A stretch of DNA of 64,000 nt from Trametes villosa. Its lineage: Eukaryota > Basidiomycota > Agaricomycetes > Polyporales > Polyporaceae. Positions 37,585 through 48,856 of the stretch are shown here, piece by piece (the stretch's first letter is position 1; every line of letters begins with the position of its first letter). The notes beneath the pieces were generated by a model that was not told the origin of the DNA, did not search any database, and was given only the letters and a program-made list of their open reading frames with translations. Location of the stretch: NCBI GenBank assembly GCA_002964805.2, contig PUDQ02000001.1:4860001-4924000 (forward strand), given 5' to 3'. The translations under genes were made by a program, and so were the position numbers.

Positions 37585-38944
37585 GGTGGTCGTACGAGTA
37601 ACGGAGGGGAGGACTGGAGTAGCGTCAGCTCCCAAAGGCCAGCGCATGGGAGACTACTCACAGTGACATGGCTTTTTTAGTGGGACAAAAGGAACGGAGG
37701 ATGGGCGCAAGATGCCCGAACCGGCGATCAATGGTGGAGGCCTGCGAAAGGGCCGCCACGCTGGTGGCAGTGCCTAGCGTACAACCCATTGTCCGCTCAT
37801 TGTGGGCGTACTGGCGATCGATCGATCAGTCGATCGGTCACTCGGCCGCTGGAACTCACCGAAGTTTGAGGAGATGTTCATTGTTCTGTGTGCGTATATA
37901 GCCGTCTCGCGCGTGCAACGGTGGCTGCAGGCCGCGCGCGCCACCCCGAGCATAGCATAGCCGATCACTTGGTCTTCACCATATGATCCGCTAGCCGTAC
38001 CAGCGACATCGGTCCTCTCCGTAGTTGCGTCGGCACGGCTTCTAGATGGAAGGGTGGTGGACGCAGCGCAGCATGCACGGACCGCATCAGCCCCAGGCAC
38101 CGAATGATGATGATGTTTACGAGTGCATACCTGTAGCACATGATGCCCACGCAGTAATGGTCTTCTAGATTGACGTATCGAGGACGACTGACATCACGGA
38201 GGAGCCAAGTGAACCAAATGTCGCCTACATGGGTGGGGAAGCAGCGACCACATGGCGAGGTCAGCGCAATCAAACGAGCGTGGACGCGCGCGCTCGCACT
38301 ACCTGAATTTGATACAGCCCAAAGCGCGGGAAGGCGGCCTGCGAGAGGGAGCGAGAGATCGGAGTTGAGGCGCGAACTGAATAAGGGCACGAAATGCACA
38401 GCGTACGTACACAGTAAACGCGAGTCCCAGAGACCGAGTGCAGCCGCCGAGCGCGCGTGCAGAGGTGCGCAGTGAGAACACTCGCAGCGACCTCACCACC
38501 TGCGCGCCCCGCAGCACGGGTGTGGACTTCTCCTCTTGCGCGCTGCGGCGCGCAAACTTGCAGAACGCACAAGGCCCGTAGGACTATACGGGTTCTGAGT
38601 CATGGATGGAGATCAACTGCACTGCAGGCGTCACAAAGGACAGGGAAGAGGCCGAGAACGCGTAATGGGGGTCCCCCGACCACCGACATCTCAGACTGGC
38701 CAACTTCGCGCAAAGCTCCGCTGAAGCTTCGAGGATCTAGTACAGGAAGAAACCTGGCGCCGTGAGAATTCTAGCGCGTGCACGATCAAGAGTAGGAGCG
38801 TACCGTATTTAGGCCCTTAGGCACGATGCCTTCCTCGAGAGGATATTCGAGACGTAGTACGTGCATAAGTCGGGGAGCTCGCCATCCCAGCTGAATGTGC
38901 GACTCAATCAGCTGCAATGATCGAGCAGGACGGTAACTAACTCA
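37585..38944. other. No complete gene resolved
   Basis: A minus-strand stretch at about 38230-38100 reads GDIWFTWLLRDVSRPRYVNL, reminiscent of a motif in fungal membrane acyltransferase-like genes, but no supporting exons were found. The rest shows no recognisable sequence. Confidence 0.3.
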
Positions 38945-40073
38945 CTATTGCCAGTCCTCCAGCTGGCATGCTGACACCTTGAACTGTTCTTCAAGAGTCC
39001 TCACCAGCAGAACACGGCTGAGGTAATCCACCAAGTCCTCGTCGCCTATGACGCAGGCAAATTTGATAGCAGGACTCTCAACCACTGCAAACTCCATGAT
39101 TGCCCCCTCTTGTTCGTCGTAGCGCAGAGAAAATCCGGTCACGGCCACGGGATCTCGAACTCGAGCACGAGAGTACATAGTGGGCGGAGGAGGGGGCGGT
39201 ATGTCCTGCATGTCCAATGGAACAACCCAAGTGTCGCCGTCACCGAGCCAGCGCGGTTTCAGGGGGAAGGAGTGCGTTGGGGTGCGTGTGGCGTATTCAT
39301 CGAAAGGAAGGTGTTCCAGCATAGTGAATCCGCGGGACGTGTATTTGATCAATCCCTCGGCACGTCTCGTAGAACGGCCCTGCGAGGACCAGCTCAGTAG
39401 CGAACGCCTCTCTTCCAACGTTGCGCGAGGGAAGAGACAGTAGGCCTTCTCGTACGATATCACATTCATGACGCAAGCTAGCAGAAAGAGTGAGATTGAC
39501 TTCTCAACTGTAGAAATCTCGCGACTTACTCGAGTGGAAGCCGAGAACGACTTCCATAGGTGCCCGGCGTGCGACGATGATCTGAACTTTGATTTGTCGC
39601 TCGCCTAATTGGCGTCGGAACGTGAATATTCCAGAGACACCCGGCATCACATAATGGAGGCCCCTGCTCTGTGTCGGACTCGATACCGCGATCCCAAAGG
39701 AGGAATCCTGCTTGCGACTTGGACAAAAAGTGAACCCTACGTCGAGGAGCCACATGCCGACTTCACGGCGGTGCTGTGAGTAGACGTAGAGGTCGAGGTC
39801 GGAAGTCGGGTAGAATGCGCGATCGAAGAATTGCAGCGCGACAGATCCTGAGATTAGAGTGCCGGTACGTGCTTGGATACAGCGGAAGGCGACTGGGTCC
39901 GGGAAGAAACGCTTGAGAGTACGATTGACGTTGTACTCTTGTTTGATGTACTCGGAGACGACGACCCTGGCGAGGGTACAAGTCCGGGACAAGCGCAGAA
40001 AGGTCTGAGGTGATAGACACGAGAGGAAAGCTGAGCTGATACGCGGGATCTGTAGTATCGCGGTGAGAGGCAT
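38945..40073 (-). CDS. F-box-like / nucleotidyltransferase-fold protein of unknown function
   Basis: The start at 40073 gives MPLTAILQIPRISSAFLSCL, followed by LSPQTFLRLSRTCTLAR, a short helix-turn-helix resembling an F-box. Then comes GTLISGSVALQFFDRAFYP and TSDLDLYV: G-S...D-x-D is the nucleotide-binding pattern of DNA-polymerase-beta-type nucleotidyltransferases (G[GS]...hDxDh). One intron (39529-39478) joins GFHST to VMNVISYEKAYCLFPRATL. The C-terminal exon ends at TAG 38947-38945. In fungi such proteins are a lineage-expanded family; whether they transfer nucleotides is unknown. Only two of the usual three catalytic acidic residues are obvious. An upstream in-frame ATG at 40256 is an alternative start. 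Confidence 0.65.
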
Positions 40074-42689
40074 CTGTACAAGATTCGGCTTGTTAGCGAC
40101 GTACATATACCGAACTCCCAGGCAGGACCGGCGTACCCTGTATCTGGACAGCGTGCTGGGATCGCCGATGGCATTCGAAATTTCACGGTTATATAGCTGA
40201 CGGGCGCTACTCGTGGGTTGAGATAAGCGCTCGAGCGCGATTTCTGAACGGTTCATTCAGCTTCACGCTACCTTCCTCACACAATGAGTCATACCTGTAG
40301 GAGACCGAGCAGTCATTTGAGTATCTGTAAGGCTAGTGTGCGCATGCCGTCGTTTGAGGCACCCATCAAGATGAACACAGTGCAGACCGGCGTCGCGCTC
40401 ATACCGAGAGACACTCAGGAGTAAAACTCTCGCGAACAGCTGCCAATCAACTCATAGTCATGGAAGTCATTCTACATGCCGAAAGGAGCTGAGACCTATA
40501 TGGCAGGAGCAGCTGTACCCATTCCGAGATGCACCTCACGTGCGTTCTCGCGATTTCGGAGGTGACCCGGCCCATGTCTAGCGAACCAGAGGTCAGCCAG
40601 TATCACAGCGTGTTGAACGCGAGACATACAGTGAAGTAGCACAGCGATAACGAGGCTCTTTCCGCCCTTTTCTCCGAGCGAGCTCGCCACTGGCCAGCGA
40701 AGATAGGGTGGAGGCGCTGACAGCTGAAGCGTCAGATTGCCCAGTAGATGCCAGCCCCGCGTTGACTCGGTCTGTGGGTACGTAAATGGCTGAGATGGAT
40801 GCATAGTCGTTAAAAAGTCACCTAAAATCCGGTGGGCAGACCGAAGCTTCATTCGGGGCGCGAGTTTGTGACATGCGAACATGACCGATCCTATGATGCT
40901 CTGATCGGTGGTCTGAGCCCTGAACCACAACGGACCACGCACGTTAGTAGGCGCGACGACAGTAATGGACCTACCATGCGGGATTAAAACTGTCGTTCGA
41001 GCGTCACCACGTGCGTAGGCGTCTTCCCGGATGTTCCCCATGAACTTCCTCCTAGTGGACGTCCTCAACGCTTCCGAGCCTTCCAGGTCGTCCACTGGTA
41101 TGTCTCGTGCATATCCGATAGGCCGGTCGCACCGCGACGGCCACAATGCATAGGGCGGCCAAGAACACAGCAGAGTAGGACCATCAAGGCCGATAGAGAA
41201 TACCTGGGAGACATGGGCAACGCAGTCCGAGATCGATAGGAAGGTGCGCAGCTGGCGTCCAAGGGCACCTACGTCTGCGCTACCGAAGCGGGACGAGAAG
41301 CAGCCCTCGTATTCATGTGCTGAGGGCGTGAATGAAGCACATCAAGAGGCTGTCGGCGATCCGGAGGACTGCGATGTCGACTGACGAGTAGATCGTTGGT
41401 GGCGACGCCCGAAAGTCGCTGGGGGCGCCGAGAATGTAACGAAGATGTTCAGGCCTAACGCATCGAAGCCTCAAGCTATTCAGCCGGGTTGAAGTAACGC
41501 AGAAGGCAAGCGCAGATGGCGTACCTAGTCATTCCCCCAAACATAGTGAATTCCGGTGACAGCAGTTCCTCCACGACACAGCCTCCGTCGTCTGTGTGGA
41601 CCATAGAGGGGAAGTGGTGCCCGAGGGCCATGTCTGAGTGGTCGCCTAAATATCTTGACAAGTCGGGTCCCGCATAAGCTACGGTTAGAACATCTGTGAG
41701 TAACCAAGCTGTGGATTCGCGGGATACGCAAATTAATGCAGAGCGACTGACGAGAACAGCGTCGAGCAATTCTTACAACATCGTGGTACAGGAGCCATGA
41801 CTGTGGGTGCGTCAATGTTAGTGGGGGGCGAAACGATAGAGCAGAGCTCGAATCAGAACGTACGGCATGCTCACAATCCCGGCCGACACATCAACCAGGG
41901 CCAGAAATCCTCATCAACTCCATCTACTTGGTCGGTATCGTGGCGGCGCCAAGACGGGGGAGAGGCCGACCTTGGGGGACGCGGGACGAGGGATACCGAC
42001 GCAGTTGTGCACAGCCTGGCGGAGATTTATCGACCGGGGGCACGGCGGTTGCGCGTCAGGGAGCATACGGCCTTGAAAGACCTCCCTGAATAGCCATCAA
42101 TGGGACGAGTTGAGATTTGCGAAGAGACGGCGGGTCGTGGTCATGGAGTGTCATAGAGTTGCATTGCGCCGCACCCCTCAGGAGCGCCCAACCCGGGAGG
42201 CTCCGGAACATGGCGGCCCGGGCGCCGGACAAACCCGCCGGAGCCTCTGCGTACTCACTTTTCCTTGCCTGCACGCCGGACCCCTTCTCATCCGGATGGA
42301 AGCCGACCGAATTACCCTCGAGTGTCCAGGGCGAGGATCAGGTAGCCCGCACCCCCGATAACCGAGCCCAGGCCCAAGTACACGACCGACGGCGAGGAGC
42401 GGGCATCCGAGTCGCGCTCACCGCTCTCCGCACGGAAGTCCACGAGCAGCTTCCAGCGCGCGTACAGCGCGCCGAACACGTCCACGAAGGGCAGTGTGAT
42501 CCTCTCGGGGCTTGCGCCGGGGGCGCAGCGCGCGCCGCGTGATGTACGTGTCGACATTGGCGATCTTGGTGGTGACGCGCGGTTCGCCGCCGTTCTGCAC
42601 GGTCTTCAGGCAGCGTGCGGCGGCAGGGCCGAGTCTGGCATTGAGTTACAACCTCGCATCTGCCGGAAATCATCGGCGGCTGAGATGCC
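40074..42689. other. Unresolved region with exon-like frames on minus strand
   Basis: A minus-strand frame from about 41146 to 40496 (216 codons) and one at 41769-41479 look protein-like but match nothing known to me. A GC-rich patch at 42620-42300 carries TKIANVDTYI and a helix (VVYLGLGSVIGGAGYLILAL) before a stop at about 42313, possibly the 3' exon of a truncated membrane-protein gene. No joined model could be supported. Confidence 0.35.
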
Positions 42690-44511
42690 TTAACCTAAAC
42701 AATCGACAATGTAGCGATGATGACTCCCCTCTCCAAAAATCCACCGTATACCCTCCTCCGAAAGTAAGAGTCTCACGGCGAACATCCGAGAACCAGTGTG
42801 AGCAGATTCGCGACAACGAAATAGAACACGACCTTTCGACCTTTCTACGAATTTTGCCACCTGCTTGCAGCAGCGAACGTCGTCTCCATTCGGCCGTCGA
42901 CGGAGAGCCGCAGAGCGCATTCGGTACATCTTCCCTCCGATGCCGGCGTAGACGGTAGTGTGCGATAGAACCTCCGGCTTCGCGGCCCTTTGGAACGACT
43001 GCCAGATCGTCTCTCGGCCGAAAACGCCGTATTCTAGTACCGTGGAGACGAAATGTGCGCTCATAGAGAGCGGATCCAACATTGGGGCGCCGAAAGCGAA
43101 GAGAGCATCGAACTTCTGGCTGCAGAGGTGACCTTTCAGCACACGTTACATTCGTCGAGCTGGCAGACTTACCTCGCAAGCCTAACTTCGTCAAACGTAT
43201 GCTTGACCACTCCTCCACAGCACAGAAGAAAAAGCGTGCTGTGCAAGAATTGGCGCAGAGGTAAGTCCCGGCACACGTATTCCAATATCTGTCATGCCAT
43301 CGTATGAGCATAGACGACATGATGTGGATAAGCGGTAAGACTTACAGTGTCGAGGCCAACGGTGTGCGTGGGGGTGTAAAAGAGACCGCCTCCGGCAGGG
43401 TCTGCATGAGTGTTTATCACTAGGACTACCTCGGCCGCGCGAGAGCTACGACGACAATGTTGAGGACATTGTCCCATTTATTAACCGAAACTCTCACACC
43501 TTATGAAAGCAGCGATGCGACTTGCGCAGAGCGCAAGCTCCTTCACAGACTCCTTGCTTCCTAGATGGCGAAAGCCGCATCGTAGCACCAGCAGTTCGGT
43601 CTCCTGTGAATGCACTGTGAGAGCACGCAGACGACGGGAGACTGTGCAGACTCACGCGCCCGACAAATCGGCTTCGCACTGTGTTCTCGATAAAATCACA
43701 GGAGGCCTTCTGCGATTCGAAGTTTGCGGAGCCTTCGTAGAACACTTGGAAAACAACAAGCGGCGTGGCACTCATACCGGCTCTGCTGCCACCCACGGAT
43801 CGAGACGGTATTGGATACTATAAAGCAGTTCAATGACAGATTTCGATACAAGGAGAGGAGACGCGCACCGGGGGAGACTCGCCTGCGCCTGAGTGACAGT
43901 CTGGGCATACCCACGAGACGCAATCTGGAAAGCAGGCCTCTAAGCCGTTCCTTGCGACGCAACCTGCAACACGTTTGCACCGCCCGCAGGTAACGACAAA
44001 ACCCCCTTGACGGCAGAAGAAACATTGCTATAACATGATACTATCAATATATCGTGTGAGGCGGCTATGAAGGTCGCCTACAGTGAGAGGCGGAGGCGGT
44101 TTTGTATCACGACCCATGACGTGTGACACGCTGGGGTTGCCTTCAGGGCGACGAAGTCAGTTTGAGATATACGTATTCCGCAAACGCAGCATCTTGACCT
44201 GTGGGTACTGCATTGGAACGTCCGGTGTAAGGGATGTTCGTGGACGACATGGGTCGCAATCCACCGGTAGTTCTATCTCGCTTGCGTGGCCGAGTCTCGA
44301 CTTCGACTCCAAAGGTTGGAGAGTCATCATGAGATCTCTGGCGGCGTGTGGACCGAGTGGTGGCTGACACGGGGTCCGGGGCCGACGCCGTCTGTTGTGG
44401 TTCATCCGTAGTATGCGGTTGGGGACCATCGTAGAAAACGTCCCAGGCAACGCTGGGAAAGCCGGGAGGACTTGGGAGTGCGGATGCCGGGCTGAAAGGA
44501 GGTGAGAACAT
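42690..44511 (-). CDS. Zinc-finger (PHD-like) plus caspase/CHAT-like protein
   Basis: The N-terminal exon from ATG 44511 is disordered and Pro/Ser-rich (MFSPPFSPASALPSPP...) and ends at AAFAEY. After an intron the frame reads CFFCRQGG, VVTCGRCKRVAGC and CVSWVCPDCHSG, a Cys-rich finger resembling a degenerate PHD module. A later exon gives VVLVINTHADPAGGGLFY (His codon at about 43407). Introns with GTAAGT donors join ILEYVCRDLPLRQFLHSTLF, then LLCCGGVV (Cys at about 43218), QKFDALFAFGAPMLDPLSMS and AHFVSTVLEYGVFG. A beta-strand-His-G block, a helix, a strand ending in Cys-Gly, and an FxxGAP...helix...G block match the caspase/CHAT protease fold. The exons between the finger and the His block (43840-43450) are only partly resolved. 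The C-terminus ends at TAG 42692-42690. Protease activity is inferred only. Confidence 0.55.
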
Positions 44512-45174
44512 GTCCGGCTGCAACGAACCACCCTAAACATAGGAGCTCGCCTTATATTTGTGTGTTGGTGGTCCTATTCATACCGCATTCTAGGACTGTC
44601 CTTCAACGGGGGTATGGAGAGTGCCGAGAGCCTGATGGTAGATCTGGATCGGAGATTATAAGCGCTCACTCACCCACTGCGACCGATCGATCAAATTTCC
44701 CCACTTGAGTGACGCGTGGTTCAAGGTAACTACCCTTCTCGACGTGTGCTCGCTCTGTTTTTCCCCAACAGTACATCGCTGAAAGCTGAGAGACTAATAG
44801 ACGTACGCATGAGAGCCGGGGATACTAGCACCGACTACACGCATTGGTATCTACCCCACGCCTGACGTACGCGGGTACTGGCTGTCTGCTTTGGCCACTC
44901 TCAACTTCGCCACGGACCCAATCATGATTTATTTAGCCTTGACATACTGACAGCGTGCTCGCGCGCTGAACCAAGTACACCTGGGACTGTGCGCACGCCT
45001 TCAGATCCTCTTCAGCCCCGCGCTTCTCGTAAGCCTCTAATGGCACGCAAAATGACGTTGACAATCCCGACGATTCGTGGTGTACCATTAGCTATGTCAA
45101 TAAGTATTGCAACGTTGATAGACGTACCCCCCGGGGGCCCCCCTTGCAGGCCTGTCCAGCTAGACCGAACCATA
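44512..45174. other. Intergenic, no gene resolved
   Basis: Lies between two minus-strand genes: upstream of the caspase-like gene and downstream of the C2H2 gene. No exon-like sequence was recognised. It probably holds the caspase-like gene's promoter and the C2H2 gene's 3' UTR. Confidence 0.4.
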
Positions 45175-46278
45175 CTAGCGTGCATATTGCCTGCTCGCGG
45201 CGTTTCCTAAGTCGTCTTCGAGGGTGGGCGTGCGCACGAAAGACAGGTTTGCGAGAACAGCGGGGTACGTCGCTACGGAGGTCTGCGGGAAGCTTTGGGG
45301 GTACGTGTAGTGCGGTTGGGGCTGGTTACGAGTGTCACAGCGCGCGGTCATGGTCGATAGTGATGATATCCTCGACATGCTGGGTAGAGAGGGAAAATTT
45401 GGAGTAGATACCTGCGAGGGCGAGGCGGGTTCAGAGGAAGCGGATGAAGGGTGGAGTGGAAACCAGGGCGTATGTACGAGGTGCGGAGGACAGTATTGAG
45501 CGGCCGCCACATTGCCACCTTTAGAAAAGGATAGTTCGGAGATGAATGTACTATTCTGCCGCTACACACAGCACCGTACCTTGTGGCTGGAGAGCTGGAG
45601 TTCCAGCGCCTCCTGGGCGCGCTGCGTAGTGATTCCGATAATGTCGGCGCATGTTGGACTTCACATTGAACTGCTTGTTGCACGAGGGGAATGCGCAGAC
45701 GAAGGCTAGTGGGTAACGTCTCAGCGTACATCAGCCTGAGTGTTAGAACAACGTGGATACGTACGCTTCACACCAGTGTGCGTCCGCACGTGGATCGCGA
45801 GGGCACTCTTGCGGTTGCACCGATAGTTGCAATGTGGGCAGGAGTAGCGCCGTTCGCTGACATCCAGGTTGCTCGCTTTCGAGCCTGTAGTTCCTGCGCG
45901 TGCGACTCCGTCCGAGTAGGTGCGCGCAGGAGCAAGGTTATCCTACACCGAGAAACCATTGAGCGGGTAACGCATAGAGGACTTGTAGATAGATCGTGGG
46001 GCGTGAACGATGCATACCGAAGCAACACCAGCGGGTAACAATATCGGAAATAGCGGCGACTCCGGGCAGACGGCAGAACCGGCGATGGAGGAGCCTGCGC
46101 TAGGCGGAGGCGGTGGCGATAGGCTTGCGCCTAAGACTTTGAGCTGTGCGATGCTGGCTGGAACGTGGGTATTGTATGATAGGTTGACGGGGTGCACTGG
46201 TTGACTGGGTTGGCTGACGTGGGATGGGTGACTGACATGCAAGTAAGGTAGCGGAGGGAGATGAGGGCCAGGGCTCAT
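45175..46278 (-). CDS. C2H2 zinc-finger transcription factor
   Basis: Exon 1 from ATG 46278 encodes a Pro/His/Ser-rich N-terminus (MSPGPHLPPLPYLHVSHPSH) with a poly-Pro run, ending at GVAS. Short exons then give SSMRYPLNG and the first finger, RYSCPHCNYRCNRKSALAIH then VRTHTG (C-x2-C-x12-H-x3-H). The next exon gives the second finger, FVCAFPSCNKQFNVKSNMRR then HYRNH (C-x4-C-x12-H-x4-H). Two tandem fingers of this form, with CNRKSAL and FNVKSNMRRH, are typical of basidiomycete C2H2 regulators. The C-terminal part is Ser/Pro-rich (TPWFPLHPSSASSEPASPSQ) and ends at a stop near 45175. It probably binds DNA in the nucleus; target genes are unknown. Possibly truncated by an extra intron near the end. 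Confidence 0.78.
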
Positions 46279-47955
46279 TCTTGCCTCAGATGTTGGATGT
46301 ACGTCGTGCGGAAAAGGAGAGTACGGCTACATCAGCAGTGACGTGAGGGATCGTAATGCGAACGCGCGGCGGGAGGGGGACAAACGGTAAAAAAGTGTGA
46401 CCGGATGCTTGTACTCCTGGTCGCGACCGGTGCGAGTAATGTGGAGGTGTGGCTGTTGGCGCGCGCACCTTTTGCTACGAGCGCAATTAGCTAGGTATCA
46501 CAGGTCGGGCAACCGCTTCACTCAACTACTTGAGATCTCTTCGACGCTGCCGCGGCCCCTCTCGGATCGGTGGAAAATGGCGCAGCTGGAGGTACACCGC
46601 GTGGGTAGCATGGTATACCAAAAGGCGGGCGGGAGGAACTTTGGAGGATGGCAGAGAACGGGATATATAGGCGTGTGTACCTGTTTGCATGTGGGTGTGC
46701 GCGTGTGGCAGTGGTGGCGACAAGATTTCAAGAAGTTAAGCCACCCGAGGCATAGTTTCCCAAATGCAGGAATTGAACTCAGGCGGTGAAAGCAAAGCAA
46801 AGAGCGTCAACGAGACAGCGCACTTCTTCCTCAGGACCAAGCTGACGTAGCCCAAGGACTTTCGAGCGTGGCCTCGTATCGCGTACCGAAACTGTACGGG
46901 GAAACTATCAATCAGCCAAGACGTGGTCTGAGACGCGGCATAGAAAGTACCTGCACTGGGGCGCATAATCAAAGAGCACCTGCAAGCGCGCCGAGCGAGC
47001 AAATACCCCGCGCGCCCCGAGTCTAGTGTTCGTTGCGCGGAGAATCGTCCGTCGGTCGAATCTACCTCGCAATGCGGCGAATGAGCCCCGGCGCGACCGC
47101 GAATCCGTGGGCGGAGGGCATACACTGTCTCCAGCGTATGAGAAGAAGCGAGCGCAGAGTACCCGGCGCTTGAGGGCCGCACCCGGAGGTGTGAACGCAG
47201 CTGCCTCGGTCGCGTTGGGCCACATGCGCGCGCTCAGTCCTCCCCCGCGTGCTGACCAGTGAACGGTGATCGATCAGGAGAGAGTGTTTAGTGCGCGCAC
47301 TGCACGCGTCTAAATCTCCTTGGGGAAGGCGACCGATCGATCACACAGGTCCCATCGGCATCACTCCCCAAGGTGAGATCGGTCCTGTGCTGTTCTCCCA
47401 CGAAACAATAGGCAGGGTGGGGGGAGCTTCGCGCCCCGCGGCCCCCGTCGACCACATGATTGCTGTACTGACGTTCGTGCACGCCCGCGAGGTAGGAGGC
47501 GCGCGCGAGCTCAGCAAGCAACCTGTCAAGCTGGCGTGGCTACATATCGTTGAATTATGGCGATCCACGCGCGAGACGCACGAAGTACTCGGAGGAATTT
47601 GTAGCCGCGATTCGCGTGAACTGATACTACTACACGCCCGCGGTGTAGGCCTTCGGGCAAGAACTGATACTGACTGAGCGCGCTGCAACGCGAAACTCGG
47701 CGCGTTGCGGCCACATACGGGCGCCGCGCGCGACGCAGCGTAGCGCATAGAGAGCGGCGGTTAAATCTGCGGCAAAGAAAGTGGTGTAAGAGCGCAAGAA
47801 ACCGCCACCCATTCAGAGCCAGTTGGGAGACTTACGATCGGCCCCAGCCGCAGAGTGCGTGGTATCCTAGAGCGCCGTGACAGCTCTTCTATGAATCTGT
47901 TCAGAGAAGGTCAGACTCCAACTCTCATAGCGCAAGGCGAAGGAGACAGTCTGCC
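46279..47955. other. Unresolved region containing a dispersed repeat copy
   Basis: Contains the 114-bp element at 46994-47107. Minus-strand frames to either side are open (for example 47182-46736), but no protein family or splice chain could be recognised. Frames at 47290-47750 are open on both strands because of high GC. Confidence 0.35.
46994..47107 (-). repeat. 114-bp dispersed repeat, copy 1 (inverted relative to 60853-60967)
   Basis: The reverse complement matches the plus strand of 60853-60967 with about eight substitutions and no gap, most of them transitions. The best-conserved part spans GTAGATTCGACCGACGGACG and the following CGCGCAACGAAC. Flanking sequence is unrelated. Confidence 0.7.
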
Positions 47956-48471
47956 CTACCTATTAACCACTTTCTGAATGAGCGCGATATCTCCGCGTTT
48001 GAGCCCTACGTGCTTGGAGCCGTCGATTCTCATGACGAGAATTTGCCCGTGCCAAGGGGTCCTCGGGTGCGCCGATAGCAAGGCCCTATTGGGAGGCAAA
48101 TAGCGGTGCCGCGTAAAGTAGAGTTGAAAGGACTCTCCAAGGAGTTTGACGGAGCAATCATGGATGTAAAGAGGCGAGCCGAGGAGCTCCTCAGCGGCGA
48201 GGTAAGGGTGAGATCCTCTCCGGGTCTGGTAGTGCGTGATTCTGACGTCAACGGACTGTGGTCGGTTGGAACCGTACCCGTAGAGTCGGCCCCGAACGGT
48301 CTGTCGAATGTCCTGCGAAGAGGTGTAGCTCAGTCTCAATCGGTGCGAATGGATAAGACGCAGACAACTCACAGGCGGATAGCGTGCACGTAGGGAGTAT
48401 GGTGGGATGCTCCGCGAAGAAGGCATGACGAGGCCGTCAGATGTGATAGCTAGAGCACGGAAAATCTTCAC
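47956..48471 (-). CDS. C-terminal exons of an Agaricomycete-expanded unknown family (5' end unresolved)
   Basis: The C-terminal exon reads AAEELLGSPLYIHDCSVKLL, then YLPPNRALLSAHPRTPWHGQ, ILVMRIDGSKHVGLKRGDIA and ends at VVNR. The pattern (P)NRA...(W)xGxIxVMRxG with a final aspartate/tryptophan-type helix recurs in many Agaricomycete genomes as a C-terminal domain of unknown role, which I recognise only from memory. Upstream candidate exons (EVRITHYQTRR-like and DIRQTVRGRLYG) are separated by probable short introns. The start codon is not fixed. Confidence 0.45.
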   Translation of the reverse strand: MKIFRALAITSDGLVMPSSRSIPPYSLRARYPPVSCLRLIHSHRLRLSYTSSQDIRQTVRGRLYGYGSNRPQSVDVRITHYQTRRGSHPYLAAEELLGSPLYIHDCSVKLLGESFQLYFTRHRYLPPNRALLSAHPRTPWHGQILVMRIDGSKHVGLKRGDIALIQKVVNR

Positions 48472-48818
48472 CTGCAGTTATATTACATTGCGTGGATCTT
48501 CCTCCTGTTGCGGTGGCGAAGGTGCAGGTTCGGCTTCCCCAATGCGAGCGCCAGTAGGTTGATCGAACGGGGCGTGCCTCTTAGCGCAAGAGCCAGATTG
48601 GGAGAACAAAGCAAGCGGGGGCGCGTCTGGGCGCGTACGCGTACTACGACGCCGGGAGATGCAATCTTAGGTTATTCCCACGCTCCGCATCCGGCGCTGG
48701 GAGAGAGAGCCCGGAGATTCCTTACCCGCGATTGCGCTCTGCCACTGGCATCGTTGGCCATATTCACATATTTCTCATGCCCGAAACACGTTGCTAGGGC
48801 TTACTGCCCAGTTTTCCT

Positions 48819-48827
48819 ATAAAAGCT
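48819..48827 (+). promoter_or_regulatory. TATA-like box upstream of the unknown three-exon gene
   Basis: CTATAAAAG lies about 30 bp upstream of the ATG at 48857, a plausible core-promoter position for a fungal gene with a short 5' UTR. Confidence 0.4.
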
Positions 48828-48856
48828 TGAGTCCGACAGCACTCCATGGTCATCCC

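Noticed and set aside
37965..38230. Possible membrane acyltransferase fragment (GDIWFTWLL), and a weaker one at 61691-61770 (PRDIWSAWV)
   Set aside because: Only a short motif-like match in each; no flanking exons with the expected membrane segments or catalytic His could be joined.
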